DNA of 64,000 nt. It comes from Actinoallomurus liliacearum (GTDB lineage: Bacteria; Actinomycetota; Actinomycetes; Streptosporangiales; Streptosporangiaceae). Under the pieces are notes generated by a model, which had not been told where the DNA came from, did not search any database, and saw only the letters and a program-made list of their open reading frames with translations. The DNA lies in the NCBI RefSeq assembly GCF_039542035.1, contig NZ_BAABHJ010000004.1, positions 36,252 through 100,251 on the forward strand, in the 5' to 3' direction. Below, in pieces: positions 54,846 through 63,952 of this stretch (its first letter is position 1; every line of letters starts with the position of its first letter). Both the position numbers and the translations under genes were made by a program.

Positions 54846-56309
54846 TCAGTGGGCGAGGAACGCGATCACCGCGTCCCGTCCGGCGTGCCCGCGCTCGCGG
54901 TTCTGGATCGAGTGCGAGGCGCCCTTCACGACGACGACCTTGCCGTTCGGCGCGTGCGTCGCCTCCTCATACGCCCACTCGAGCGGCGTGGACAGGTCGT
55001 GGTCACCGTTCAGCAGCAGCACCGGGACGTTCGGCAGGCGGGCCGGCGGCTCCGCGGCCGGGCGCGCGGACCAGCGCAGGCACTCCTGGGTGAATCCGCT
55101 GCCCGCCGACGTCGCGAGCGTGTACGGCCACACACGGTGCGGGTCGGTGTGCCGCAGCGCCCGGTCCAGCTTCGCCTGCCGGCTGCCCAGGGGCGCGTCG
55201 GACCGGCCCCACGGGAAGGCGCCGTCGGAGCAGAACGCGTCGATGTGCAGTCCGGAACTGTAGGACGCGACGGGATCCCCACCCGGCGCCATGTCGGCGA
55301 TGATCGTGTCGAGCCGGGCCGGATCGCCCTGCCGGGCGGCGTGCAGCGCGCCGACGAGGTCACCGTGCCCGGCGGGCAGGCCGGGCGGGTTCGGGTCGCG
55401 GTAGGTCGGGTCGAGGAACTCGTAGGAGACGATGGCGTCGAAGATCTTGACGCCGTCCGCGGCCGTACGGTGGCGGACCACCCAGGCCAGGTCCTCGGCC
55501 GGGTCGGACGCGCAGGCGGGCCCGGTCGCGCACGCGTCGCGCAGTACGCGGGCCTGGGCGTGCAGGCCGACGAAGTACAGGCCGTCGTCGGCCTGCGGGT
55601 CGACGTGCGGCAGCACCGAGTCGAGGACGACCTTGCGGACGTGGGTCGGATGGACGGCGGCGTAGCGCGCGGCGGTGAACGAGCCGTACGAGACGCCGTC
55701 GACGACCATCTTGGGCACGCCGAGCGCCTGGCGGAGCGCGTCGTAGTCGGCGACCGTCTGCTCGGTGCTGTAGAGGCCACGCCGGTCACCGAGGATGTCG
55801 GAGCACTCCTCGATGGCGGCGGGGGTGGGCGCGGCGATGTCGGAGCTGCCGACCTGGGCCTGCAGCTGCGGACAGTCGATCGCGCCGAACTCCCCGGTGC
55901 CGCGCTGGTCCAGCATGACGAACCGGTAGTCCTTGGCGAGCTCCGGCAGCCGCTGCGTGGCGATCCGGGTGATGAACGGCACGCCGGGCTGCCCGGGCCC
56001 GCCGGTGAGGAACAGCAGGACGCCCTTCGGCGCGCCGGCATTGTCCGCGGTGGCGACCTGGAGGTCGAGCGTGCCGGGCACCTTGCCGCGGTGGTCGAGG
56101 GGTACCCGCAGGGTGGAGCAGGTGAAGCCGGGCTGGTCCGGGCACGGGTGCGGGTCGGCCAGCCGTGGCCGGCCCGGGGCGGCCGGGGCTCCGGCGGGTC
56201 GCGGAGCGCTGCCGGTCGTCGGCGACGGGGTGCCGTCCGCGGCGGCCGGGCCGCCGACCGCGGCCACGGCGGTGGCGACGACCGCGGTGACGAGGAGTCG
56301 TGATCGCAT
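54846..56309 (-). CDS. Secreted S33-family alpha/beta hydrolase (tripeptidyl aminopeptidase-like)
   Basis: This 487 aa protein has a signal peptide (MRSRLLVTAVVATAVAAVGGPAAA) and a Pro-rich linker. The S33 fold shows FLTGGPGQPG (oxyanion), DQRGTGEFG, nucleophile Ser in DGVSYGSFTAARYA, Asp in LLNGDHDLSTP and His in KGASHSIQNR. Six Cys suggest disulfides. Streptomyces-type relatives remove N-terminal tripeptides from secreted proteins. The ATG at 56309 is chosen because upstream codons would precede the signal peptide. Confidence 0.87.
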   Translation of the reverse strand: MRSRLLVTAVVATAVAAVGGPAAADGTPSPTTGSAPRPAGAPAAPGRPRLADPHPCPDQPGFTCSTLRVPLDHRGKVPGTLDLQVATADNAGAPKGVLLFLTGGPGQPGVPFITRIATQRLPELAKDYRFVMLDQRGTGEFGAIDCPQLQAQVGSSDIAAPTPAAIEECSDILGDRRGLYSTEQTVADYDALRQALGVPKMVVDGVSYGSFTAARYAAVHPTHVRKVVLDSVLPHVDPQADDGLYFVGLHAQARVLRDACATGPACASDPAEDLAWVVRHRTAADGVKIFDAIVSYEFLDPTYRDPNPPGLPAGHGDLVGALHAARQGDPARLDTIIADMAPGGDPVASYSSGLHIDAFCSDGAFPWGRSDAPLGSRQAKLDRALRHTDPHRVWPYTLATSAGSGFTQECLRWSARPAAEPPARLPNVPVLLLNGDHDLSTPLEWAYEEATHAPNGKVVVVKGASHSIQNRERGHAGRDAVIAFLAH

Positions 56310-56579
56310 GTGCGGATTCTGACGATCGACGGCGCCGAGGAACATCCCTGACTCGCCGGTCGGTGCTTCCTTGACCTCTGGTGGCCACGCGGTACGCCGT
56401 ACCGCCGCTCCGGGCGTCCGGGACGCGTGCGGCGGCCGCCGGCGGACGCGAGCGGTCCGGGGCCGATGTCAATCGAGGATCGCGACCACGCCAGGACTGG
56501 GCCAAGTCACGCGCGGTCGGCACGCCGCCCGGGGCGGGTCCGGCTAGCGTCTGCGCTGATCACCATCAGGGGGGACGTC

Positions 56580-57350
56580 ATGCGCTCATACGCGATCACC
56601 GCACTCATCGGGACCGGCCTGCTCGGCCTCGCGCCGCAGGCCCAGGCCGCGTCGCACGCCCGGCCGGCGGACCCACAGCCTGAGCCGGCCCGGCCCGCCG
56701 TCCGTACACAGCCGCAGCACGCCCGGCAGCTATCCCAGTCCCAGTCCCAGTCCGCCGGCCACGCGCAGGCGCAGCAGAACCGGCCGTCGGCCGAGGCCGC
56801 TCACGGGCAGGCACAGCAGCCGGCGCACACCGCCGTCCAGGCGCGGCGGGCCGAGCCGCGGCCCGACCGGCCCGGTGAGCAGAACACGAACGTCCGGTCG
56901 GGGAACGCGCAACAGGTCCGGCCGGTCGCCGAGCACCCGGTGCGGATCGTGCCCGCCGACCCGCAGCCGATGCCGGTCCGGCCGGCCTACGCCATGCACA
57001 TGACCGGTCAGGCCACGCACTGGGAGGTCTCGCCCGGCGAGCTGCAGACCGTGCGCTGGACGCTCACCAACACCGGCAACCGGCCGCTCGAGCACGTGCA
57101 GCTGGTGGCCGCGATCCCGGCCGGCTGGTCGGTGCGTGAGGGGCAGGGCTGCGCCCGCCACGGCGAGTACCTCGGCTGTGACCTCGGCGGGCTCGAGCCG
57201 GGGCGGAGCTCGGCCGTCCTCGTTCCGATGGTCGTGCAGGGGCAGCCCGGAGCGGTGCGGCTGGCCGCGTGGTCGCGGGCGACGGCGGGTTCGCTGACCA
57301 TCCCGGGTCCGACGACGTCGTTCCGCGTCGTGGTCACCGGCCGTCGATAG
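56580..57350 (+). CDS. Secreted Gln/Pro-rich protein with C-terminal DUF11/CARDB-like domain
   Basis: This 256 aa protein has an N-terminal export signal (MRSYAITALIGTGLLGLAPQAQAA) and a low-complexity region rich in Gln, Ala, Pro and Arg (about residues 25-130). An Ig-like beta-sandwich follows (about 135-255: SPGELQTVRWTLTNTGNRPLEHVQLVA split here by function) resembling DUF11 repeats. ATG 56580 follows GGGGGGA. Two Cys (GCARHGEYLGCDL) may form a small loop. Unknown surface role. Confidence 0.65.
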   Translation: MRSYAITALIGTGLLGLAPQAQAASHARPADPQPEPARPAVRTQPQHARQLSQSQSQSAGHAQAQQNRPSAEAAHGQAQQPAHTAVQARRAEPRPDRPGEQNTNVRSGNAQQVRPVAEHPVRIVPADPQPMPVRPAYAMHMTGQATHWEVSPGELQTVRWTLTNTGNRPLEHVQLVAAIPAGWSVREGQGCARHGEYLGCDLGGLEPGRSSAVLVPMVVQGQPGAVRLAAWSRATAGSLTIPGPTTSFRVVVTGRR

Positions 57351-57419
57351 GTTCTGGCCAAGACGGACCTCCTGGGGCCAAACTGAACGCTATTCGGTTT
57401 GGCTTCCCAGGAGGTACCG

Positions 57420-58829
57420 ATGCCCGAGTTCACCATGACGATCGGCGGCGCCGCCGTGGAGACCACGGCCGCGTTCGACGTGATCAATCCGGCGACCGGG
57501 TCGCCGCACGCCGCCGCGCCGGACTGCTCGCGAGCCCAGCTCGACGCGGCCTTCGACGCGGCGGCGACGGCGTACCCGGCGTGGCGGTCCGATGAGACCG
57601 CCCGGCGCACCGCGCTGAAGGCCGCGGCCGACGTGCTGCTGGCCGCGGCCGGCGGCGACCTGGCCGAGACCCTGACGGCGGAGCAGGGCAAGCCCCTCCA
57701 GGACGCCCGGTTCGAGGTCATGGGCGCCGCCATCTGGCTCCAGTACTTCGCCGACCTGGAGATCCCCCGCGAGGTCATCCAGGACGACGACCGGGCGAAG
57801 GTCGAGGTCGTACGCCGCCCGCTCGGGGTCGTCGCGGCGATCACGCCGTGGAACTTCCCGCTCGTCCTCGCCGCGTGGAAGATCGCCCCGGCGCTGCTGG
57901 CCGGGAACACCCTCGTCCTCAAGCCGTCCCCGTACACGCCGCTCGCGACGCTGAAGGTCGGCGAGCTGCTGCGCGATGTTCTCCCGCCGGGCGTGCTGAA
58001 CGTCGTCAGCGGCGGCGACGACCTGGGCGCGTGGATGACCTCGCACCCGGTCCCCCGCAAGATCAGCTTCACCGGGTCGATCGAGACGGGGAAGAAGGTC
58101 GCCGCCGCGGCGGCCCCGGACCTCAAGCGGACCACACTGGAGCTCGGCGGCAACGACCCGGCGATCGTGCTCGACGACGCCGACCCCGCGGTGGTCGCCG
58201 ACAAGGTCTTCGACCAGGCCTTCGCCAACAACGGCCAGGTCTGCTCGGCCATCAAGCGGGTGTACGTCCCGGAACGGCTGTACGACGACGTCGTCGAGGC
58301 GCTCGCCGCGAAGGCGCGGTCCGTGAAGGTCGGGAACGGTCTGGAGGAGGGCGTCCAGTACGGCCCGATCAACAACCGGCCGCAGTACGAGCGGGTCCAG
58401 GAACTGGTGGCGGACGCGCTCGCGAACGGGGCGCGGGCGGCGGCCGGCGGGGCGCCGATCGACGGTCCCGGCTACTTCTTCGCGCCGACCATCCTGACGG
58501 ACGTCGCCGAAGGGGTGCGGATCGTCGATGAGGAGCAGTTCGGCCCGGCCCTGCCCGTACTCCGGTACACCGACGTCGAGGACGCGGTCGCCCGCGCGAA
58601 CGCCACCGACTTCGGGCTGTCCGGCTCTGTCTGGGGAACCGACGCCGACCGTGCCGCCGAGGTCGCCGAGCGCCTGGAGTGCGGTACCGCGTGGGTGAAC
58701 ACGCATCTGGCCCTCGCGCCGCACCAGCCGTTCGGTGGGTTCAAGTGGAGCGGCATCGGCGTCGAGAACGGCACGTGGGGCCTCGTCGGCTTCACCGAGA
58801 CCCAGGTCGTGCACCGCGCCAAGCGCTGA
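57420..58829 (+). CDS. NAD(P)-dependent aldehyde dehydrogenase
   Basis: This 469 aa enzyme has TPWNFPLVLAAWKIAPALLAGN, FTGSIETGKKVA, catalytic Glu in LELGGNDPAIVLDDAD and Cys in NNGQVCSAIKRV, and the end motif FGGFKWSGIG. Subfamily (for example broad-substrate or salicylaldehyde-type) is unclear. ATG 57420 is preceded by AGGAGG at 57409-57414. It is a single-gene transcription unit followed by a hairpin. Confidence 0.9.
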   Translation: MPEFTMTIGGAAVETTAAFDVINPATGSPHAAAPDCSRAQLDAAFDAAATAYPAWRSDETARRTALKAAADVLLAAAGGDLAETLTAEQGKPLQDARFEVMGAAIWLQYFADLEIPREVIQDDDRAKVEVVRRPLGVVAAITPWNFPLVLAAWKIAPALLAGNTLVLKPSPYTPLATLKVGELLRDVLPPGVLNVVSGGDDLGAWMTSHPVPRKISFTGSIETGKKVAAAAAPDLKRTTLELGGNDPAIVLDDADPAVVADKVFDQAFANNGQVCSAIKRVYVPERLYDDVVEALAAKARSVKVGNGLEEGVQYGPINNRPQYERVQELVADALANGARAAAGGAPIDGPGYFFAPTILTDVAEGVRIVDEEQFGPALPVLRYTDVEDAVARANATDFGLSGSVWGTDADRAAEVAERLECGTAWVNTHLALAPHQPFGGFKWSGIGVENGTWGLVGFTETQVVHRAKR

Positions 58830-59297
58830 CCGCCCCCAGGAGTCCGCTGAACGACTCGCGAGTTCTCCCGGCCGGGCGGTGGCCGGGCCGGGAGGAATTT
58901 GCGCGGTCCGCTGTCATCTGCGGCGAAAGGCCGCGCATGGGCCGGCACTGACCGATGACGGCTTAATTCCGCATACGGATGTGGGGGCGAAACGGTTCAC
59001 TCGCGGATGCGCCATTTTCCGCCGCACCTTTGGATCGGCCGCGCGACATGTCGACGACGATTTATTTCCGCAGGTCAGTGGATTGGAAATTCTTTTTGTC
59101 GCCGACCTCCGACATACCACTTTGCGTGGTATATATCACAATAGCTCGGCAGGTCAAGACAGAATGGCCGTTCACGTGCAGAATTGCACTTAAGTCCACT
59201 CGGCGTCATTGCGAGATGCTCGCACAAGGATGACTCTGCCATTATCGTCGATTCGGACCTTCGGCAAGGATCGTCGACTTCCGAAATGAGGCAACCC
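58830..59297. other. Gene-free AT-richer leader region with three small dyads
   Basis: This 468 bp region is noticeably richer in A/T from 59030 onward. It holds a weak hairpin (58865-58894, CTCCCGGCC/GGCCGGGAG) near the dehydrogenase stop. Dyads then follow at 59114-59132 (ATACCAC-TTTGC-GTGGTAT), 59176-59189 (GTGCA-GAAT-TGCAC) and 59210-59224 (TGCGAG-ATG-CTCGCA) before the small secreted-protein gene. TATATCACAATAG after the first dyad could be a promoter. No known riboswitch class was recognised. Confidence 0.5.
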
Positions 59298-59534
59298 ATG
59301 CGACGTGCCGCTCTTGGCAGGCTTGGCATCGCCACCGGCCTCACCGTGGCGGCTGCGGCACTCTCCCTCTCCGGCGCCGCATCCGCGTCCGCCGCCGACG
59401 GAGGCTGGTCTCCCCGCTGGTACTCGACGTACGGAGAGTGCCAGTACAGCGGAAACGTCCTCGCCCAACTGGGCAAGCTGCACGGATTCTCCTGCCTGCC
59501 GTACGACGGCGGCTATGGCCTGTACCCGTGGTGA
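59298..59534 (+). CDS. Small secreted protein, 78 aa, unknown
   Basis: A Sec signal peptide (MRRAALGRLGIATGLTVAAA, cleavage near SASAADG) is followed by about 43 mature residues rich in Gly, Tyr and Trp with two Cys (GECQYSG, FSCLPYD). The pattern is reminiscent of small actinobacterial secreted hydrophilic proteins. ATG 59298 has GAGG six bases upstream; ATG 59286 would add four residues. The long AT-rich leader and strong terminator indicate an independently regulated monocistron. Confidence 0.7.
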   Translation: MRRAALGRLGIATGLTVAAAALSLSGAASASAADGGWSPRWYSTYGECQYSGNVLAQLGKLHGFSCLPYDGGYGLYPW

Positions 59535-59626
59535 CCACGCCACCGGATCACGGCACTCGACCCGGTGCTGCCCCGCGACTTACCGGAGTTCTCACATCGT
59601 GAGACAGGCGTCCCCGGCATTGTGCG

Positions 59627-59665
59627 GCGCCCATCGGCGATCACGACGTGATCGCCGATGGGCGC
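59627..59665 (+). terminator. Perfect 18-bp hairpin
   Basis: Arms 59627-59644 and 59648-59665 pair perfectly around GAC, 93 bp after the small secreted-protein stop. No T-run. Confidence 0.65.
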
Positions 59666-59815
59666 GTCGCGTAGGTGAAAGCGGCAGACCCCTGGGCGCG
59701 TCCGGGGTCGCCGCGGCGAGACGGGCATCGTCGGGTCATTTCGGATTCGTCAAGTTCGCCGCAAAGCCGGGGAATGTGCCGGGTCAGGGCCGACCCGACG
59801 GCCTACGATGAGCGC

Positions 59816-60583
59816 GTGCCCGAACTGTTGTTCCCCTTCCTGGGCGTCGTCGCGCTCCTCACCGTGACCCCTGGCCCGGACATGCTCCTCGTCGTACGCA
59901 ACGGCCTGAGCGCCGGCAGCCGTGCGGCCTGGCTGACCGGGCTGGGCTGCTGCCTGGGCATCTCGATCCACGCGACCGCGGCGGTGCTCGGACTGTCCGC
60001 GATCCTCGCCGCGTCCGCGACCGCGTACACCGTGGTGAAGCTGGCCGGCGCGGCCTATCTGGCCTACCTGGGCATCCGGATGTTGATCTCGGCCATCATG
60101 TCCGTCGACCCGGCCGCGGAGGCGGAGGCCGACATCGCTGCGGCGGCGGCCGCCCTGCCGGAGGCGACGGTTCCCGGGCCGGCCGTGGCGGAGTCGGCCG
60201 GCACCGCGCGGCCGACCGCGGCGGCGCCCGCTCCGGCCGCCACGCCGGGCACGGCGGACGGCGTCCGATCCGCGCCCCTCACCAGCGGGGCGATGTTCCG
60301 GCAGGGCCTGTTCACCAACCTCCTCAACCCGAAGATCGCGCTGCTCTTCCTGACGCTCCTGCCGCAGTTCGTGGCGCACGACGAACCACGCCTGCGCACC
60401 ACCGCGACGCTCGCCGTGATCTTCCTCGCGATCGCGGTCGTGTGGTGGCGGACGTTCTCGCTGGCGATCGGCCCGATCTCCCGGGTGCTGCGCGGCGGCG
60501 CCGCCCGCCGGGCCCTCGACGGTCTGGCCGGCTCCGCCCTGCTCGCCATCAGCGCCGCGGTGGCCCTCGACGGCGACCGCTAG
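59816..60583 (+). CDS. LysE/RhtB-family exporter with long Ala/Pro-rich loop
   Basis: This 255 aa protein has six TM segments and the family motifs TPGPDMLLVVRNGLSAG, KLAGAAYLAYLGIRM and FTNLLNPKIALLFLTLLPQF. Family members export amino acids such as lysine or homoserine. Usual length is about 210 aa; the excess is an Ala/Pro/Thr-rich insertion of about 60 residues between TM3 and TM4. GTG 59816 gives the canonical MPELLFPFLG start; the ribosome binding site is weak. Confidence 0.85.
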   Translation: MPELLFPFLGVVALLTVTPGPDMLLVVRNGLSAGSRAAWLTGLGCCLGISIHATAAVLGLSAILAASATAYTVVKLAGAAYLAYLGIRMLISAIMSVDPAAEAEADIAAAAAALPEATVPGPAVAESAGTARPTAAAPAPAATPGTADGVRSAPLTSGAMFRQGLFTNLLNPKIALLFLTLLPQFVAHDEPRLRTTATLAVIFLAIAVVWWRTFSLAIGPISRVLRGGAARRALDGLAGSALLAISAAVALDGDR

Positions 60584-60599
60584 CAGCCGCCCCGGACCC

Positions 60600-60722
60600 T
60601 GGATCTACCAGGCCGGCGGCCCCGCCGGCGTCGTACGGCTCACGGCCGTGCAACCCGGCGACCTCTCGCGCGGCCTGATCGCGACGATCACGCTGGGCGT
60701 GAACCAGGGCACCGTCTCCTGA
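60600..60722 (+). pseudogene. Coding-like remnant, C-terminal fragment of an unidentified protein
   Basis: Forty codons ending in TGA at 60720 read WIYQAGGPAGVVRLTAVQ then PGDLSRGLIATITLGVNQG and TVS. 38 of 40 sense codons end in G or C, the coding signature of this genome. The preceding in-frame codons run into the lysE gene out of its frame, and no start codon with a ribosome binding site fits. The neighbours end before it on both strands. It is best explained as the leftover 3' end of a lost gene. Confidence 0.4.
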
Positions 60723-60729
60723 CGGACGA

Positions 60730-60769
60730 GCCCCGCCGGGGAGGCGCGCAGGCGTCTTCCCGGCGGGGC
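60730..60769. terminator. Hairpin between lysE/remnant and PucR gene
   Basis: GCCCCGCCGGG and CCCGGCGGGGC arms with 18 bases between, 8 bp past the remnant stop and 23 bp from the convergent regulator stop. Confidence 0.6.
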
Positions 60770-60791
60770 GGCCTTCCGGCTGGAAGGCGCG

Positions 60792-61877
60792 TCAGCGCGC
60801 CAGCCAGGTGCGCAACGCCCACCACCAGTGCGCGGAGTGGGCGACCGCCGCTCCGGTCGGCGGTACCAGGGACCGGCCGGTGATGTCGCCGAACCGCCGC
60901 ACGCGGTACTTCACGGTGTTCGGATGGACGTGCAGGGCACCGGCCGTGGGCTCGATCCGTTTGTCGTTGTCCAGGTAGGCCAAGGCGGTCTCGGCGAGCT
61001 GCCGGTGGAAGTCGTCGGCCGGGTCCAGGCGGTCCAGGAGGGTGTCGGCCAGCAGCCGCCCGAGGTCCGGCGCGCCCGCGGCCGCCACCGCGAGGGCCAG
61101 GTCGGGCAGCCGGTGCAGGCCGCCCTCGCCCGCGACCGCCCGCAGTGCCGCCCGGCAGAGCGCGTACATCGAGGGGACATCGGCCAGGGGAACCGCCGGA
61201 GACGCGACGAACAGCGGCGCGCCGGTCGGCAGGTCCGGCACCAGCGGCACGAGCGCGGCGAGGCGGCCGTCGACGAGCGCGCACAGCCCGCCGGTCAGCA
61301 GCCGCTCCAGAGACGCGGCCGTTCGCGGATCGCTGACATCGCCGACCAGGCAGTGATAGGGGCGTGCGGCGTCGAGCGGCGCGGGGTCACCGCTCTCGCC
61401 GTGCAGGACCCGGCGCAGCACCTGAGCGTGCGCGTCACGGGTCGTCCGCGCCATCTCCAGCTCGGCGATCCGGTGCGCGTGAACCATGCGGTGCTCCAGC
61501 GCCGTCGCGACCGCGTCGATCCTGATCATCCCCTCGAGGAGGTCGTCTGCGGGCAGGCCGGCGGCGCGGCCGCGCTCCACGACCGTGCGCACGATCAGTG
61601 CCCGCCCGGCCTGGAAACCGTCGAGCAGCGCCGCGACCGGCACGCCCTGGCGGGCGCGGTCGGCGCCGAGCCGCCCGGCGGCCCGCAGGTCCGCCTCGGC
61701 CAGTTCCCCTCCCGCCGTGATCGCGCCGATCGCGGCCTGGACCACCGCCCGCACGTGCCGGCGGACCTCGGCCTCCGGGAGGGCCGCGACCGGCGGCGAG
61801 TGCACCCGCGCGGCCCGCACGGCCGCGTCCGCGATCACGCCGTCGTCGTCTCTCAACAGCTCGCTGAAGCGGTTCAT
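60792..61877 (-). CDS. PucR-family transcriptional regulator
   Basis: This 361 aa protein has an N-terminal helical sensor-like region, a middle GGDEF-related region typical of CdaR/PucR proteins, and the C-terminal helix-turn-helix LHVHPNTVKYRVRRFGDITG. PucR-type regulators control purine, polyamine or proline catabolism. It is divergent from the class II aldolase gene with a 108 bp spacer, which it probably regulates. Confidence 0.87.
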   Translation of the reverse strand: MNRFSELLRDDDGVIADAAVRAARVHSPPVAALPEAEVRRHVRAVVQAAIGAITAGGELAEADLRAAGRLGADRARQGVPVAALLDGFQAGRALIVRTVVERGRAAGLPADDLLEGMIRIDAVATALEHRMVHAHRIAELEMARTTRDAHAQVLRRVLHGESGDPAPLDAARPYHCLVGDVSDPRTAASLERLLTGGLCALVDGRLAALVPLVPDLPTGAPLFVASPAVPLADVPSMYALCRAALRAVAGEGGLHRLPDLALAVAAAGAPDLGRLLADTLLDRLDPADDFHRQLAETALAYLDNDKRIEPTAGALHVHPNTVKYRVRRFGDITGRSLVPPTGAAVAHSAHWWWALRTWLAR

Positions 61878-61985
61878 TGGCTCTCTCGGATAATCACCTT
61901 CCGCATCCTTGGTGCCGGTGCGGCTAGGCGAAACGTCGTGCGATCAGGTTTGGTATTAGGAGACGAACATCGGAGGAGTCAACCC

Positions 61986-62777
61986 ATGGCAGACGAGTTC
62001 CTGGACAAACTGCCCCCGCAAGAGCTGATCTTCAACCTGCCCCCGACCTTCGAGACGGTCGAGGAGGAGCGGCGGCATCGCAAGGAGCGGCTCGCGGCGG
62101 CGCTGCGGCTGTTCGGCAAGTTCGGCTTCGAGGAGGGCGTCGCCGGGCACATCACCGCGCGCGACCCCGAGCTCACCGACCACTTCTGGGTGAACCCGTT
62201 CGGGATGTCGTTCAAGCACATCCGGGTGAGCGACCTCATCCTCGTCAACCACGAGGGCAAGGTCGTCCAGGGCCGCTACCCCGTCAACGAGGCGGCGTTC
62301 GCCATCCACTCCCAGATCCACCAGGCGCGGCCCGACGTCGTGGCGGCCGCCCACAGCCACTCCGTACACGGCCGGGCGATCTCGGCCCTCGGCGAGCTGC
62401 TGGAGCCGATCACGCAGGACGTGTGCGCGTTCTACGAGGACCACGCCCTGTTCGACGACTACACCGGCGTGGTGACGGACCTGGAGGAGGGCCGGCGCAT
62501 CGCCACCGCCCTCGGCGACCGCAAGGCCGTGATCCTGCGCAACCACGGCCTTCTCACCGTCGGTGACTCGGTCGACGCCGCCGCCTGGTGGTTCATCACG
62601 ATGGAGCGCTCCTGCCAGGTCCAGCTGCTGGCCAAGGCCGCCGGCCGGGTCGTGCACATCTCCGAGGAGAACGCCAAGCTCACCCACGACCAGCTCGGCA
62701 ACGACCTGGTGGCGTGGATCAACTACCAGCCGCTGTACGACCAGATCGTCCGCGAGCAGCCCGACCTGTTCGAGTGA
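61986..62777 (+). CDS. Class II aldolase/adducin family protein
   Basis: This 263 aa protein has zinc ligands in AAAHSHSVHGRA and ILRNHGLLTVG and an N-terminal catalytic region GHITARDPE. Members include fuculose-phosphate aldolase-type enzymes and related aldolases or decarboxylases; the actinobacterial group with this length has unassigned substrates. ATG 61986 follows CGGAGGAG. Likely controlled by the divergent PucR regulator. Confidence 0.87.
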   Translation: MADEFLDKLPPQELIFNLPPTFETVEEERRHRKERLAAALRLFGKFGFEEGVAGHITARDPELTDHFWVNPFGMSFKHIRVSDLILVNHEGKVVQGRYPVNEAAFAIHSQIHQARPDVVAAAHSHSVHGRAISALGELLEPITQDVCAFYEDHALFDDYTGVVTDLEEGRRIATALGDRKAVILRNHGLLTVGDSVDAAAWWFITMERSCQVQLLAKAAGRVVHISEENAKLTHDQLGNDLVAWINYQPLYDQIVREQPDLFE

Positions 62778-63026
62778 CGGCGGGCCCGCCGGGCGGATAC
62801 CCACCCGGCGGCGCTGACGCCGGTTGCAAATTATCGTCAGGCCCGTCGCCCTTCCGGGACCGCGGGCCGGGCGCTAAGTTGCCTCTGCCCTGGTCGTACG
62901 GCCGGTGTCCTTCCAGTGATCCCCTTGCGATCCGGCCCCGCGGCCACGGCGTGCCGGGGCGGGGCGGCGATCCACGCGATCGCCGCCCCTCCCTACGGCA
63001 CGTCGCCCGTGCCTCACGGACGTTCG

Positions 63027-63464
63027 TCACGGCAGGAGCTCGCTCCACAGCGGGATCCGCGGCTCGACCAGCAGCAGCATTCCCGCCTCTTCGGGGGTAC
63101 GGTCCCGCTTGCGGTTGTTGCAGGGACCGCAGGCCAGGACGGTGTTCTCCCAGGTCGACCCGCCGCCGCGCGATTGGGGGAAGATGTGGTCGACGGTGTT
63201 CCCCCGCCCACCGCAGTAGGCGCACAACCCGCCGTCCCGGCGCCGGAGCCCCCGCTTGCCCCACGCCGGCCGGTGGCCGTGCCGCCACCGCATGGCCACG
63301 TAGCGGACGAGCCGCAGCACCCGCGGTAACGGGAAGTGCCCGATCCGCCGGCCCTCCACCGCCTCCTCGACCACCGCGACGCCGCGTACGAGCATCCGCA
63401 CCGCGTGCCGCACGTCGACCTTGTGCAGCGGCTCGTACGACGCGTTCAGAACGAGTACGTGCAC
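63027..63464 (-). CDS. HNH endonuclease family protein
   Basis: This 145 aa protein has a beta-beta-alpha HNH motif: CAYCGG, TVDHIFPQSRGG and ENTVLACGPCNNRK. The paired CxxC motifs bind structural zinc. It starts MHVLVLNASYEPL, the usual N-terminus of this widespread actinobacterial family, at GTG 63464. Physiological DNA target unknown. A small minus-strand gene lies 69 bp upstream. Confidence 0.88.
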   Translation of the reverse strand: MHVLVLNASYEPLHKVDVRHAVRMLVRGVAVVEEAVEGRRIGHFPLPRVLRLVRYVAMRWRHGHRPAWGKRGLRRRDGGLCAYCGGRGNTVDHIFPQSRGGGSTWENTVLACGPCNNRKRDRTPEEAGMLLLVEPRIPLWSELLP

Positions 63465-63533
63465 CGAAATCCCCTATCGAATGAAAAGGGCCGCTCCCGG
63501 AGGTCCGGAGGCGGCCGACGTCGTACCAGGGCG

Positions 63534-63719
63534 TCAATCGCCCTGGCGGTGGTCTCCGTCGGCTATTCGATCGTGTCTCCGGTGCTCGTCCGGACCGTAC
63601 TCGGCCGGGTCACCGCAGGTCAGAACCTCGGTGGACATGCGTGAGCGCCGCCCCGGCGGGGTGTGCGCGGCCGGCGCGTCGCTCGGCGTCTCGTCCGCCG
63701 ACTCGATGTGGTCGTACAC
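63534..63719 (-). CDS. Small hydrophilic protein, 61 aa, unknown
   Basis: GTG 63719 has a very strong site (GGGGGAGAGG) immediately upstream on its strand, and the frame runs to TGA at 63534. The product is acidic and basic without hydrophobic segments (MYDHIESADETPSDAP..., one Cys in LTCGDPAEY). A small hairpin (63526-63546) straddles its stop. It precedes the HNH gene on the same strand and may be co-transcribed. A start at Met28 is possible. Confidence 0.45.
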   Translation of the reverse strand: MYDHIESADETPSDAPAAHTPPGRRSRMSTEVLTCGDPAEYGPDEHRRHDRIADGDHRQGD

Positions 63720-63952
63720 CCTCTCCCCCTTTCTTCCCCGAAATCGGGAATAGCATGATTCAACGGAGGCACCGCAGGCAACGCCTTTTTCGGAATATCC
63801 CACGGGATGCGGTCCGCGGCAATGGGCATATCGGTCAGCCGCACGCGACCCCACGCCGACCGCCGGTGCGGCCGCCCACCTCTGAGCCGCACGGCCGCAC
63901 CGGCCGGTCGTCCGGCGACGTCGCGTGCCGCCCACCCGTGGCCGCACCACCG

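Noticed and set aside
58830..59297. Riboswitch upstream of the small secreted protein (for example a cyclic di-AMP type)
   Set aside because: Dyads are short and no conserved riboswitch core could be matched by eye.
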